DNA of 64,000 bases from Bacillus cereus (GTDB taxonomy: Bacteria > Bacillota > Bacilli > Bacillales > Bacillaceae_G). Below, piece after piece: positions 18,387-26,830 of this stretch. Every line of letters starts with the position of its first letter. Within the stretch, counting starts at the first letter, position 1. The position numbers were made by a program, and so were the translations under genes. Location of the stretch: positions 3,349,001-3,413,000 of the forward strand of contig NZ_CP089518.1 in the NCBI RefSeq assembly GCF_025917685.1. The letters run 5' to 3'. The notes under the pieces are model-generated. The model had not been told where the DNA came from, did no database searches, and saw only the letters and a program-made list of their open reading frames with translations.

Positions 18387-19064
18387 TTATTCTTCAAATT
18401 TATAACCCACTCGAATGACAGTACCGATATGCTTCGCTCTATCTCCTAGCTTATTTCGCAGTTTTTTAATATGTGTATCAACCGTTCGATCATCGCCGTA
18501 GTAGTCATATCCCCATAACTGATCTAATAAATGTTGACGCGACAACACAATTCCTTTGTTCTCCATTAAATAAACAAGAAGCTCAAACTCCTTATGTGTC
18601 AATATAATTTCTTCTCCCTCTACTAAAACTGTTCTAGATAGTCGATTCACTTCTATTCCAGCTAAAGACATAGCATTTTCTTCAGTTACTCCTACCGCAC
18701 CATCCGCACGTTTCAATAATGTCTTTGCTCGAGCTACTAACACTTTCGGACTAAAAGGTTTTGTTACATACTCATCTGCACCTAATTCGAACCCTAGTAA
18801 TGTATCATCCTCATCTGAACGTGCTGTCAACATAATGATTGGTACTGCTGATTCTTTTCTAATTCGTCTACAAACAGACCATCCATCTATTTCTGGTAAC
18901 ATAATATCTAACATAATTAAATCAATTTCATGCTCTGCAAATAATTCTAACGCTTTTTTTCCGTCTTCTGCTTCGATTACTTCAAAGCCTTCATTACGAA
19001 AATAATCACTAACGATTTCACGTAATCTTCTTTCATCTTCAACAAGTAATACTGTTTTATTCAT
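18387..19064 (-). CDS. OmpR-family response regulator, orphan
   Basis: 225 residues. The receiver domain (1-120) has the acidic pocket ED near 9-11, phosphoacceptor Asp53 (MLDIMLPEIDG), Thr80 and Lys102 (YVTKPFSP). The C-terminal winged helix (about 130-225) has the OmpR signature LTHKEFELLVYLMENKGIVL and RTVDTHIKKLRNKLG. No histidine kinase gene is adjacent. It starts 18 bases after nrdG, with GGCGGGAT as ribosome site, so it may be read from the nrdDG transcript. The nearest plausible target is htrA, divergent in role but downstream on the same strand. Confidence 0.9.
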   Translation of the reverse strand: MNKTVLLVEDERRLREIVSDYFRNEGFEVIEAEDGKKALELFAEHEIDLIMLDIMLPEIDGWSVCRRIRKESAVPIIMLTARSDEDDTLLGFELGADEYVTKPFSPKVLVARAKTLLKRADGAVGVTEENAMSLAGIEVNRLSRTVLVEGEEIILTHKEFELLVYLMENKGIVLSRQHLLDQLWGYDYYGDDRTVDTHIKKLRNKLGDRAKHIGTVIRVGYKFEE

Positions 19065-19082
19065 ATAATCTATCCCGCCTTT

Positions 19083-19535
19083 TTACTCTTTCAATCGAAT
19101 AATACGTTGATTGGAGCTTCCGCGAAATGGAAGTGTTAAATCTTTTTTCTCGATTTCAAATCTTCCATCGACTAAAACATCCCCATAATGTAACAACTCT
19201 ATCATATCATTATTTTGAGAACTCTGTATCTCTTCTAACGTATAACCTGTATACATCCATAGATTTTTTTTCAAACCTTTCACAACTTTTGCTACTTTTT
19301 TCACTTCAGCAGCTTGGAAGAATGGATCTCCACCTGAAAATGTTACATCAGTTAATGGATTACTTGCAATCTCTTTCACAATCTCTTCTACCGTCATTTC
19401 AGTTCCATTGCAAACATTCCAAGATGCCGGATTATGGCACCCGAAACAACGATGCGGACAGCCCGCAAAAAACACGACTGTCCGCAATCCTTCTCCATCT
19501 ACTACACTATCATGAATGATGTTCATAACTTTCAT
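19083..19535 (-). CDS. nrdG: Anaerobic ribonucleotide reductase activating protein
   Basis: Radical SAM activase, 150 residues, that installs the glycyl radical on NrdD. The CxxxCxxC cluster motif is Cys26-Cys30-Cys33 in FFAGCPHRCFGCHNP, followed by the SAM-binding TFSGGDPF near residue 66. Length fits the family (about 155). Its first codons overlap the end of nrdD by 4 bases, giving coupled expression of enzyme and activase. Confidence 0.95.
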   Translation of the reverse strand: MKVMNIIHDSVVDGEGLRTVVFFAGCPHRCFGCHNPASWNVCNGTEMTVEEIVKEIASNPLTDVTFSGGDPFFQAAEVKKVAKVVKGLKKNLWMYTGYTLEEIQSSQNNDMIELLHYGDVLVDGRFEIEKKDLTLPFRGSSNQRIIRLKE

Positions 19536-21388
19536 TTATGCTTCACCCGATCCATCTCTTCACTACGTTTCGCACTATTCCACTTCGACATATCTCCTAC
19601 AAGATAGCCCGTTATACGGCGAATTCTTTCTATATTAGCTTCATCTTCATTTCCACAGCTTGGACATTCATTCCCAATAACTCCATGATAACTACAGCAC
19701 TTACAACGATCAACTGGATGATTAATTGAACCGTAGCCAACGCCATTCTCTGCCATCGCTTGCACAATTTGCTTTAATGCCTTTTTGTTATGCATAGCTG
19801 CTCCGTCTAGTTCAATATACGTAATATGTCCCCCGTTACATAGGGCATGGAAAGGTCCCTCTAAACGAATTTTTTTTATAGCTTGAATGTTATAGTAAAC
19901 TGGGATATGGAATGAATTCGTATAATAATTATGGTTCGTTATACCGCTAATCACACCAAATTCCTCCCTATCTTTTTTCACAAACTTCCCTGATAGCCCT
20001 TCGGCAGGAGTTGCAATTACTGAGAAGTTCAGTTCATGTTCTTCTGTCGCTTTATCCATTCTATCTCTCATAAAGGAAATGATTTCATACCCGAGTTTCC
20101 ATGATTCTTCATCTTCTCCGTGATGCTTTCCTCTTAAAGCTACTAAACATTCCGCAAGACCGATAAAACCAAGACTTAACGTCCCTTGTTTTAAAATGGA
20201 TGCTACAGAATCTTCAGGCTGTAACTTTTCTCCACCGCGCCATACACCTTGTGAATATAAAAATCGAAAATCTCTCGCTCGCTTCGTACATTGATACTCA
20301 AATCTCTCTAATAATTGCTTAATTCCTAAATCTAAATAATAATTTAACGCTTCAAAGAACGCTTCTTTTGAACCACTAATTAACGCTAATTTCACTAAGT
20401 TTATAGACGTAAATGATAAATTCCCTCTTCCAATCGCTGTTTCTTCTCCATGTATATTAGACATAACACGAGTACGACATCCCATGTAACATACTTCACT
20501 TTCCGGTCGGCCATCATAATGCACTGCATTAAATGGCGCATCTAAAAATGAAAAGTTAGGGAATAATCGTTCAGCCGTTGTCTCTAACGCTAATTCAAAT
20601 AAATCATAGTTCGAATCACATTCTTCAAAGTTCACACCTTTTTTCATTTTAAAAATTTGAATAGGAAAAATTGGTGTTTCCCCTTTACCAAGACCCGCTT
20701 GTGTCGCTTTTAAAAGCTGTCTAACCAATAACCGTCCCTCTTTTGATGTGTCTGTTCCATAGTTAATAGAAATAAACGGTACTTGTCCCCCGCCCCTACT
20801 GTGCATACTATTTGAATTGTGAATAAACGCTTCACACGCCTGATACGTATCATTTTCTGTTTCTTTCCATGCAAATTCTTCTATCTGTTCTTTTGTAAGC
20901 GGATATGACTGTAATCGTTTCTTATGTCTCGCTACTGTTTTTCTCACATATGGAGCTAAATCAATATCAAAGAGTGCAAACGATTGACCACCGTGCTGCA
21001 TATTTTGATTCGCTTGAAAAATAATAGACGAAAGAGCCAATGCACTTTTAATGTCTTGCGGTTGTCTCATATGTCCATGTCCGGTATGAAAACCGTTAGC
21101 AAGCATTTGTGCTAACGGAATTTGCGAACAAGTCGTCGTTCCTGTCGCATAAAAATCCAAATCATGTGGATATAATATATTTTGATCTATCGCTTTTTTC
21201 ACTTGATCTGATAGTAAATTTGCTACAGCATAATACTTTGCGCTCTCAGATGCGAACGTTCCCATCACTCCCATTGGAGATCGGCCATCTACATTTGCAT
21301 TTTCCTGCATTAAATCTTGTTCATTACCGTGGATAATTGTCTCAAATACTTTCATTAATTCTTCTCCACGTACATTTTGTTTCAACAT
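19532..21388 (-). CDS. nrdD: Anaerobic ribonucleoside-triphosphate reductase
   Basis: Class III reductase, 618 residues, making dNTPs without oxygen. The C-terminal glycyl-radical loop RRITGYLVGDMSKWNSAK places the radical Gly near residue 594. The zinc site is CKCCSYHGVIGNECPSCG (two CxxC pairs) near 560-580. Core cysteines lie in the middle barrel (for example VCYMGCRTRV). The protein is shorter than E. coli NrdD (712) because it lacks an N-terminal ATP-cone. The ATG at 21388 follows GGAGGGTTAT; an alternative ATG 11 codons in (MKVFETI) also has a GGAG site. Confidence 0.94.
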   Translation of the reverse strand: MLKQNVRGEELMKVFETIIHGNEQDLMQENANVDGRSPMGVMGTFASESAKYYAVANLLSDQVKKAIDQNILYPHDLDFYATGTTTCSQIPLAQMLANGFHTGHGHMRQPQDIKSALALSSIIFQANQNMQHGGQSFALFDIDLAPYVRKTVARHKKRLQSYPLTKEQIEEFAWKETENDTYQACEAFIHNSNSMHSRGGGQVPFISINYGTDTSKEGRLLVRQLLKATQAGLGKGETPIFPIQIFKMKKGVNFEECDSNYDLFELALETTAERLFPNFSFLDAPFNAVHYDGRPESEVCYMGCRTRVMSNIHGEETAIGRGNLSFTSINLVKLALISGSKEAFFEALNYYLDLGIKQLLERFEYQCTKRARDFRFLYSQGVWRGGEKLQPEDSVASILKQGTLSLGFIGLAECLVALRGKHHGEDEESWKLGYEIISFMRDRMDKATEEHELNFSVIATPAEGLSGKFVKKDREEFGVISGITNHNYYTNSFHIPVYYNIQAIKKIRLEGPFHALCNGGHITYIELDGAAMHNKKALKQIVQAMAENGVGYGSINHPVDRCKCCSYHGVIGNECPSCGNEDEANIERIRRITGYLVGDMSKWNSAKRSEEMDRVKHK

Positions 21389-21400
21389 TCATAACCCTCC

Positions 21401-21445
21401 ACCAACATGTTGTTGTCTTTTGATTAAAATCATACAACATATAGT
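21401..21445 (-). promoter_or_regulatory. Candidate paired NrdR boxes upstream of nrdD
   Basis: Two related elements, CCAACATGTTG (21402-21412, containing a perfect CAACATGTTG palindrome) and ACAACATATAGT (21434-21445), share CAACAT at a 32-base offset, three helical turns. NrdR repressor boxes typically occur in pairs 31-32 bp apart before nrd operons. Confidence 0.5.
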
Positions 21446-21548
21446 TCTAGTGTATTTATGAAAAATGTAACATTCCTGTGAAAGTTTTTTTAAAAATTAA
21501 TGACTTTTTCATTTGTAAAAAAGAAATGTGCTCTTTACAAATGTATGG

Positions 21549-21554
21549 TACAAT
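21549..21554 (+). promoter_or_regulatory. Likely -10 element of plsY
   Basis: TACAAT, 60 bases before the plsY start codon. The matching -35 region is poor. Confidence 0.35.
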
Positions 21555-21613
21555 ATACGGGAAAAACTCTTTTTACCCTTTATCAACACATTTGTATAAA
21601 GGAGACTGAACTC

Positions 21614-22210
21614 ATGATTATTACATATCTTTTATTTATCGTTGCCTACTTACTTGGCTCGATTCCGTTTGCATTAGTCGTTGGAAAAATTGGCTATGGA
21701 ATTGACATTCGTGAGCATGGAAGCGGTAATTTAGGCGGAACAAATACATTCCGTACACTAGGGAAAAAAGCGGGTTTTATCGTTACAATTGCTGACATTT
21801 TAAAAGGTACATTAGCAACAAGTCTACCGATTATTTTCGGGTTAGATGTTCACCCACTATGGTTTGGATTAGCAGCTGTTCTTGGACATGTATATCCAAT
21901 CTTCGCGAAATTCCGCGGGGGGAAAGCAGTTGCAACTTCTGCTGGGGTGCTATTATGCTATTCACCTATTGTTTTTGCAATATTAGCTGTTGTCTTTTTC
22001 AGCCTTTTATTTACAACAAGATACGTATCACTTTCTTCTATGGTAACAGCTGTCGTTGCTGTTATTGCATCAATTGTTAGCGGGGATAAAATCTTCATTA
22101 TTGCGATGTGTTTATTAGCAGGTATGGTTATTTATAAACACCGTGCAAATATCGGGCGAATTATAAATAAAACTGAACCGAAAGCAAACTTTTCAAAAAA
22201 GCAAAAATAA
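21614..22210 (+). CDS. plsY: Acyl-phosphate:glycerol-3-phosphate acyltransferase
   Basis: Integral membrane enzyme, 198 residues, transferring acyl groups from acyl-phosphate to glycerol-3-phosphate, the first acylation of phospholipid synthesis. Family motifs: [11 protein letters not shown] near 14-24, [20 protein letters not shown] (motif 1) near 33-52, [21 protein letters not shown] (motif 2) near 94-114, and KHRANIGRI (motif 3) near the C-terminus. Five hydrophobic helices. The frame is open to 21500, but AAAGGAGA precedes the ATG at 21614, which gives the family length. Confidence 0.94.
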   Translation: MIITYLLFIVAYLLGSIPFALVVGKIGYGIDIREHGSGNLGGTNTFRTLGKKAGFIVTIADILKGTLATSLPIIFGLDVHPLWFGLAAVLGHVYPIFAKFRGGKAVATSAGVLLCYSPIVFAILAVVFFSLLFTTRYVSLSSMVTAVVAVIASIVSGDKIFIIAMCLLAGMVIYKHRANIGRIINKTEPKANFSKKQK

Positions 22211-22223
22211 GATCGTAACCCAC

Positions 22224-22280
22224 ATAACGCAAAAAGAAAACGTGAAGCATATTAATAGCGTCTTTTTGCGTTATTTTTTA
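22224..22280 (+). terminator. terminator of plsY
   Basis: Arms ATAACGCAAAAAGA (22224-22237) and TCTTTTTGCGTTAT (22261-22274) followed by a T run. Confidence 0.75.
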
Positions 22281-22318
22281 TACTAAAGAAAAAGCAACAT
22301 AATTTGGAGGAACTATAC

Positions 22319-22609
22319 ATGAATCTTTCCGTAACAAAAGAAGCAGCACAATGGTATAAAAACGAATTACACTTACAATCGGGTGAAACACTACGCCTTT
22401 TCGTACAATACGGCGGTTGCAGTACTGTACAAAAAGGACTTTCTTTAGGTATTCGTAAAGATGACCCTGCGCACCCTGCTGTTCAAACTCAAGAAGAAGG
22501 TATTAACTTCTTTATTGAAGGCGATGATGAGTGGTTCTTCGATGGACATAATTTATCTGTTACATTTAACGACGGTGATGATTTCCCCCAATTTAATTAT
22601 GAAAAATAA
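22319..22609 (+). CDS. yneR: HesB/IscA-like domain protein (YneR)
   Basis: 96 residues of the HesB-like (iron-sulfur biosynthesis) superfamily. Only one cysteine is obvious (YGGCSTVQKG near residue 35), so the three-cysteine IscA scaffold motif is not complete and a scaffold role is doubtful. GGAGG lies 8 bases before the ATG at 22319, which decides against an upstream in-frame ATG. Same position as B. subtilis yneR, next to plsY. Function not known. Confidence 0.82.
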   Translation: MNLSVTKEAAQWYKNELHLQSGETLRLFVQYGGCSTVQKGLSLGIRKDDPAHPAVQTQEEGINFFIEGDDEWFFDGHNLSVTFNDGDDFPQFNYEK

Positions 22610-22639
22610 AAAAAGCGTGGCTTCTGCCACGCTTTTTTT
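22608..22639. terminator. Bidirectional terminator
   Basis: 12-bp stem AAAAAGCGTGGC/GCCACGCTTTTT (22610-22621 with 22626-22637, loop TTCT) between convergent yneR and the thioesterase gene. Confidence 0.92.
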
Positions 22640-23057
22640 ATTTCTTTTTAATTTCCTCATATTTCGCATACCACTCAGGATATAATTTTTTAAATGATAC
22701 AGGGCGGAACCCTTCTTTTTTCGCACAAATATTCGTTGTACTTGCAGTAATGCAAAGCTCACCATCACCGTTATATATTTCATAACCATATACAACACGA
22801 AGCGGGCTCACAGTATCAATCCACGTTTTCACAATTGCTTTTTCTCCGTAACGCATCGCTTTACGATATGAAATTTGCAAGTCTAATACAGGAGAAATAA
22901 TTCCCTCTTTCTCCATTTCAACATATGAAAATCCTAATTCTTGTATAAGTTTAGTGCGCCCAAGTTCCAGCCACACTAAATAGTTTGAATGGTAAACAAC
23001 ACCCATCTGGTCTGTTTCCGCATAGCGGATTTCAACTTCATGTTCTGCTACAAACAT
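22638..23057 (-). CDS. yneP: Hotdog-fold acyl-CoA thioesterase (YneP-like)
   Basis: 139 residues of the 4-hydroxybenzoyl-CoA thioesterase/YbgC class. The signature RYAETDQMGVVYHSNYLVWLELGRT (residues about 9-33) contains the catalytic Asp of the Asp-Gln-x-Gly-Val motif. An open frame extends upstream, but the start MFVAEHE at 23057 aligns with B. subtilis YneP. It hydrolyses acyl-CoA; the natural substrate is not given by context. Confidence 0.85.
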   Translation of the reverse strand: MFVAEHEVEIRYAETDQMGVVYHSNYLVWLELGRTKLIQELGFSYVEMEKEGIISPVLDLQISYRKAMRYGEKAIVKTWIDTVSPLRVVYGYEIYNGDGELCITASTTNICAKKEGFRPVSFKKLYPEWYAKYEEIKKK

Positions 23058-23166
23058 TTCTATTCGCCTTCTTTCACTTCTGCTACCTTGCATACATTTA
23101 ATCATAATACAGTGGAATCAAAAATAAAATAAAAACAGTGAATCTTTTACCGAAAGGGGCAAGTAT

Positions 23167-24459
23167 ATGATCCAAATTGTAACTGTTCGTAGCGGTGATA
23201 GTGTTTATGGTTTAGCATCAAAGTACGGATCTACACCTGAAGAAATTGTAAAAGACAATGGACTAAATCCAGCTGAAACACTCGTTGTTGGTCAGGCACT
23301 TATTGTTAATACAAAAGGCAATAATTATTATGTACAGCCTGGTGACAGCTTATATCGAATTTCTCAAACGTATAACGTTCCTCTCGCTAGCTTAGCTAAA
23401 GTTAATAATCTTTCATTAAAATCTATTCTCCATGTCGGCCAACAATTATATATACCAAAAGGTACAAAACGAGCAGTAGAATCCATCGCTTATTTACAGC
23501 CTTCAACAATACCGATAAAAGAAAGTTTAGTAAATGCTACACGTGCTATTAATCCATTTTTAACCTATTTAGCCTACTTCAGCTTTGAAGCAAAAAGAGA
23601 CGGCACTTTAAAAGAACCAACGGAAACAGCGAAAATCGCTAATATTGCAACGCAAGGTAAAACCATCCCTATGCTCGTTATTACAAATATCGAAAACGGG
23701 AACTTTAGTCCTGAACTAACATCTGTTTTGTTGCGTAACCCAACCATTCAAAACAAATTTATTACTAACATTTTGCAAACAGCTGAAAAATACGGCATGC
23801 GAGACATTCATTTTGATTTCGAGAATGTAGCACCTGAAGATCGCGAAGCGTATAATCGTTTTTTACGAAATGTGAAAACACGCTTACCTAGCGGGTACAC
23901 ATTAAGTACAACGCTTGTACCAAAAACAAGTTCCAATCAAAAAGGGAAATTTTTTGAGGCTCATGATTATAAAGCACAAGGGCAAATTGTTGATTTCGTC
24001 GTCATTATGACATACGACTGGGGTTGGCAAGGCGGACCACCGATGGCGATTTCTCCTATCGGGCCTGTGAAAGAAGTACTTCAATATGCAAAATCTCAAA
24101 TGCCACCACAAAAAATTATGATGGGGCAAAATTTATATGGTTTCGATTGGAAACTTCCGTTCAAACAAGGAAATCCACCCGCAAAAGCAATCAGCTCTGT
24201 TGCAGCTGTTGCACTAGCTCGTAAATATAATGTTCCTATCCGCTATGACTTCACGGCTCAAGCTCCTCATTTCAATTACTTTGACGAAAACGGCGTACAA
24301 CACGAAGTTTGGTTTGAAGATTCACGGTCCGTTCAAAGTAAATTTAATTTAATGAAGGAACAAGGTATAGGCGGTATTAGCTATTGGAAGATTGGCCTAC
24401 CATTCCCACAAAATTGGCGTTTACTCGTTGAAAACTTCACAATCACGAAAAAAGGCTGA
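23167..24459 (+). CDS. sleL: Spore cortex-fragment lytic enzyme SleL
   Basis: N-acetylglucosaminidase of spore germination, 430 residues, the length I recall for B. cereus SleL. Two LysM peptidoglycan-binding repeats (about 4-48 and 53-98: VRSGDSVYGLASKYG and VQPGDSLYRISQTYN) precede a GH18 TIM barrel (about 110-430). The catalytic strand reads DIHFDFENV near residue 220, with Glu as acid/base. It has no signal peptide, normal for a mother-cell-made spore protein. It acts on cortex fragments already cut by SleB/CwlJ. A possible sigma-E -10 (CATACATTT, 23091) lies 76 bases upstream without a clear -35. Confidence 0.93.
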   Translation: MIQIVTVRSGDSVYGLASKYGSTPEEIVKDNGLNPAETLVVGQALIVNTKGNNYYVQPGDSLYRISQTYNVPLASLAKVNNLSLKSILHVGQQLYIPKGTKRAVESIAYLQPSTIPIKESLVNATRAINPFLTYLAYFSFEAKRDGTLKEPTETAKIANIATQGKTIPMLVITNIENGNFSPELTSVLLRNPTIQNKFITNILQTAEKYGMRDIHFDFENVAPEDREAYNRFLRNVKTRLPSGYTLSTTLVPKTSSNQKGKFFEAHDYKAQGQIVDFVVIMTYDWGWQGGPPMAISPIGPVKEVLQYAKSQMPPQKIMMGQNLYGFDWKLPFKQGNPPAKAISSVAAVALARKYNVPIRYDFTAQAPHFNYFDENGVQHEVWFEDSRSVQSKFNLMKEQGIGGISYWKIGLPFPQNWRLLVENFTITKKG

Positions 24460-24479
24460 CATAAGTCAGCCCTTTTTTC
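24447..24479 (+). terminator. terminator of sleL
   Basis: Stem GGCTGAC/GTCAGCC (24454-24460 with 24465-24471, loop ATAA) followed by TTTTTT. Confidence 0.9.
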
Positions 24480-24514
24480 ATATTGCTGTTGAAAATACAC
24501 CTTTAATTCCCTCA

Positions 24515-24545
24515 CAAAAAAGAAGAATGATAATATCCTTCTTTT
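24515..24545 (-). terminator. terminator of sspN
   Basis: Imperfect AGAAG/CTTCT stem followed on the minus strand by TTTTTTG, directly after the sspN stop codon. Confidence 0.6.
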
Positions 24546-24680
24546 CTAACCGTTATCTACAATTGGTTGTTTGCCAGTTTGGTCTTGCATTTGCTTCCCT
24601 TTATTGCCACCAGCTTTTTTCGATTGTGTTCCAATTTGATTTGGTGCAAAGTCTTTTGAATTCTTTTTCGGATTACCCAT
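24546..24680 (-). CDS. sspN: Small acid-soluble spore protein N
   Basis: 44 residues beginning [20 protein letters not shown] and ending GKQPIVDNG, a clear match to the SspN family (B. subtilis form starts MGNNKKN and has the same KxNKGxxMxDxxGxxPI centre). Lys- and Asn-rich and without cysteine, as expected for a minor forespore protein. GGAGGCG lies 7 bases before the ATG. A 13-bp perfect hairpin touches the ribosome site, and the gene follows a small basic gene that has a sigma-G-type promoter. Confidence 0.9.
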   Translation of the reverse strand: MGNPKKNSKDFAPNQIGTQSKKAGGNKGKQMQDQTGKQPIVDNG

Positions 24681-24692
24681 TACTATCGCCTC

Positions 24693-24721
24693 CTTAACAC
24701 TAGTATCGTACTAGTGTTAAG
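24693..24721. promoter_or_regulatory. Perfect hairpin abutting the sspN ribosome site
   Basis: 13-bp arms CTTAACACTAGTA/TACTAGTGTTAAG around TCG. On the transcript the stem ends exactly at AGGAGG of sspN, with no T run, so it looks more like a processing, stabilising or translation-control element than a terminator. Confidence 0.6.
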
Positions 24722-24723
24722 AA

Positions 24724-24867
24724 TTATTCAGCCTGCTTAAAAAGTTTCATTTCATAACGTTTTTCAATACGTTCTTCAATTCGATCGATTGCATCACGAT
24801 CGCTTAATAATTGTTGTTTATTTTCATTTACAAGTTCTTCAAACGATTTACGGCGACTTCTTCTCAT
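24724..24867 (-). CDS. FbpB-family small basic protein
   Basis: 47 residues: MRRSRRKSFEELVNENKQQL, then a charged helix with IEERIEKRYEMKLF. The family's SFEELVxxNKxxLL signature is clear. B. subtilis FbpB is a Fur-controlled partner of the FsrA small RNA, but no Fur box is seen here. Instead a sigma-G-type promoter lies upstream and sspN downstream, suggesting forespore expression. AAAGGGTGAGC is the ribosome site. Confidence 0.75.
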   Translation of the reverse strand: MRRSRRKSFEELVNENKQQLLSDRDAIDRIEERIEKRYEMKLFKQAE

Positions 24868-24902
24868 GCTGCTCACCCTTTCTCCTTTGCTTTCTTACTA
24901 CA

Positions 24903-24933
24903 TAGTATGAGCAAATGAAAAACTCTTTAATCA
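24903..24933 (-). promoter_or_regulatory. Sigma-G-type promoter of fbpB-like/sspN unit
   Basis: Minus strand -35 TGATTA (24928-24933), 18-base spacer, -10 CATACTA (24903-24909), the exact sigma-G -10 consensus. Confidence 0.65.
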
Positions 24934-24966
24934 GATTTGCAAGAAAATTTTATGTTTTAGTACTCC

Positions 24967-25009
24967 TAAAAAAACTCCGTGTACAATATTTTGCACACGG
25001 AGTTTTTTT
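24967..25009 (-). terminator. terminator of DnaQ-like exonuclease gene
   Basis: 12-bp stem AAAACTCCGTGT/ACACGGAGTTTT (24971-24982 with 24995-25006) flanked by A and T runs. Confidence 0.9.
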
Positions 25010-25955
25010 ATACCATAACATTTAAATACTCTTTCAGTTTTTCATCTGCATTCTTTTCATTTTCTTTATAATCATGAAGCGCCTGTAATACAAAATCATA
25101 CTGTTCTAAAATATAACTTTCTAATTTCAAGACATCCTCTAAGTTATTAAGCATAATTCTCGTATTACCAACTTCACTTTTTAACGCCGGTTCACATTTT
25201 AAACTCGTACATATTCCCTTGACATCATCTTCTAATATCTCTGTTAATACGTATTTCTTTCGCCCTTTTACCTTTAATCTCATAACTGGATAAAAAGCTT
25301 TTATATCTAGATAACTACCTACGTTCATACAACGTAGCCATTCTACATTTCGTCTATTACGTACAAGTATCTCTTTCACTGCTTCGTATACCGCAGTTTC
25401 ATCAAGTACGACCTTATTTACTTTTCGTTTCCCATCTACTTCAATAGATGCACATTTTTGATAAACAGCCGCGCACGTAATACAATCGTCAAATGCATTA
25501 TGAGAACTTAAGCGAATTCCAAGCATTCGCTTTAACGTTTCAAGTTTATGATTAGGTGCGTGCTTCATATATTTCTTAGCTAAAAACACCGTATCAATTA
25601 CTTTATTTTTAGGCTCAGGTAATCCAAGCATATTTACATTACTTTTCAAAAAACGCATATCAAAAGAAGCATTATGAGCCACGATAACATTTGTATGTAA
25701 AAACGCTAAAAATAACGGTAACACTTCTTCAATTGTCGGTGCATCCGATACACGATAATTTGTAATACCTGTTAAACTCGTAATTCGGTTCGGAATTGGA
25801 CGCTCCGGATTTACATATGAAACAAACTGATCTACCAGTTCATGATTATGATATTTCACTGCTGCTACTTGAATAATTTTATCATTATAAGGGTTAAACC
25901 CTGTTGTTTCAAAATCAATTACAACATAATCTAACGGTAAGGATATATTCCCCAC
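25008..25955 (-). CDS. DnaQ-like 3'-5' exonuclease domain protein
   Basis: 315 residues. The N-terminal 175 form a DEDDh exonuclease: ExoI motif VVIDFETTGFNP (Asp/Glu near 14-16), ExoII AHNASFDMRFL near 93-103, and ExoIII with SSHNAFDDC near 150-158 (His, Asp). It resembles the exonuclease domain of PolC/DinG. The C-terminal 130 residues have no motif that I recognise and may contact DNA or a partner. It stands as a single gene with its own terminator. Confidence 0.85.
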   Translation of the reverse strand: MGNISLPLDYVVIDFETTGFNPYNDKIIQVAAVKYHNHELVDQFVSYVNPERPIPNRITSLTGITNYRVSDAPTIEEVLPLFLAFLHTNVIVAHNASFDMRFLKSNVNMLGLPEPKNKVIDTVFLAKKYMKHAPNHKLETLKRMLGIRLSSHNAFDDCITCAAVYQKCASIEVDGKRKVNKVVLDETAVYEAVKEILVRNRRNVEWLRCMNVGSYLDIKAFYPVMRLKVKGRKKYVLTEILEDDVKGICTSLKCEPALKSEVGNTRIMLNNLEDVLKLESYILEQYDFVLQALHDYKENEKNADEKLKEYLNVMV

Positions 25956-26072
25956 TCCAAATACACTCCTTTTTCTCTAAACGTTTATATTTCTTTTATC
26001 ATATCACGAAGCTTTCACTACTTGAAAAAGAAAAGGCAGAAATGATTATATTCCATCTCTACCTTTTCATCG

Positions 26073-26648
26073 TTATTTTAATTTAGCAATCCGTTTCTCC
26101 ATCTCTTTTTGAGTCATCGGTCCAATGAACTTATCTTGAATGACACCTTTTGTATCTATAAAATACGAAGTTGGTATGGTAATTACTTTATAAGCTGTTG
26201 TCACATCAATGTTCTTGTCCAATAAAATAGGAAAAGTAATTCCTTTTTCTTTAGCAAAATTGCTTACCTTTTCTTCTCCCCCACCTTTTTCTGAAGGCGT
26301 ATAATTTATTGCTAAAATTTCTACTTTTTCTTTATGTTCTTTATAGAAAGCCTCCATATCAGGCATTTCTTGCTGACAAGGCCCACACCACGTTGCCCAA
26401 AAATTTAAAATCACTTTCTTTCCTTTTAAATCAGATAACTTTACATGCGTTCCATCTAACTTAGTTAATTCAAAGTCTGGCGCACTCTTCCCTATTTCAA
26501 TACCATTCCTTGCAATCATCTCTTTCATAGCAGCTTCACTTTTTTCTTGCTTCCCCTGTACCGCCTGATCTTTTTTACCAAACTGTTCATAAGCCGCATA
26601 TCCCGCTAAACAAAGTAACACTGTAATAATCGTAAGCTTCCGCCACAT
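26073..26648 (-). CDS. ResA-like thiol-disulfide oxidoreductase (YneN-like)
   Basis: Membrane-anchored thioredoxin-fold protein, 191 residues. One N-terminal helix (about 5-22) leads to an extracytoplasmic AhpC/TSA-type domain with the active site NFWATWCGPCQQEMPD (WCGPC near residue 90) and the cis-Pro segment ITIPTSYFID near 158. It likely reduces disulfides outside the membrane. B. subtilis has yneN at the same place near citB. The electron partner (CcdA/ResA type) is not in the window. Confidence 0.9.
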   Translation of the reverse strand: MWRKLTIITVLLCLAGYAAYEQFGKKDQAVQGKQEKSEAAMKEMIARNGIEIGKSAPDFELTKLDGTHVKLSDLKGKKVILNFWATWCGPCQQEMPDMEAFYKEHKEKVEILAINYTPSEKGGGEEKVSNFAKEKGITFPILLDKNIDVTTAYKVITIPTSYFIDTKGVIQDKFIGPMTQKEMEKRIAKLK

Positions 26649-26830
26649 TTTATATCACCCTAACGTGTTTTTCTTCTTATAACATAATCACAAAGATACT
26701 ATATACCTTATTTTAGCTTATACGGACAAGCTTGGAAATATTCACATTCGAAATAGTTAGAATATTTATAGTACAGATGAAATATTTACCTTTTTATCAT
26801 ATAATTAGAAATAAATACAAAACCTGCGAG

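Noticed and set aside
21446..21500. FNR site upstream of nrdD
   Set aside because: TGTGA and TTACA pieces occur, but not as TGTGA-N6-TCACA.
24868..24966. Fur box upstream of the FbpB-like gene
   Set aside because: No sequence close to TGATAATNATTATCA is present, although B. subtilis fbpB is Fur-controlled.
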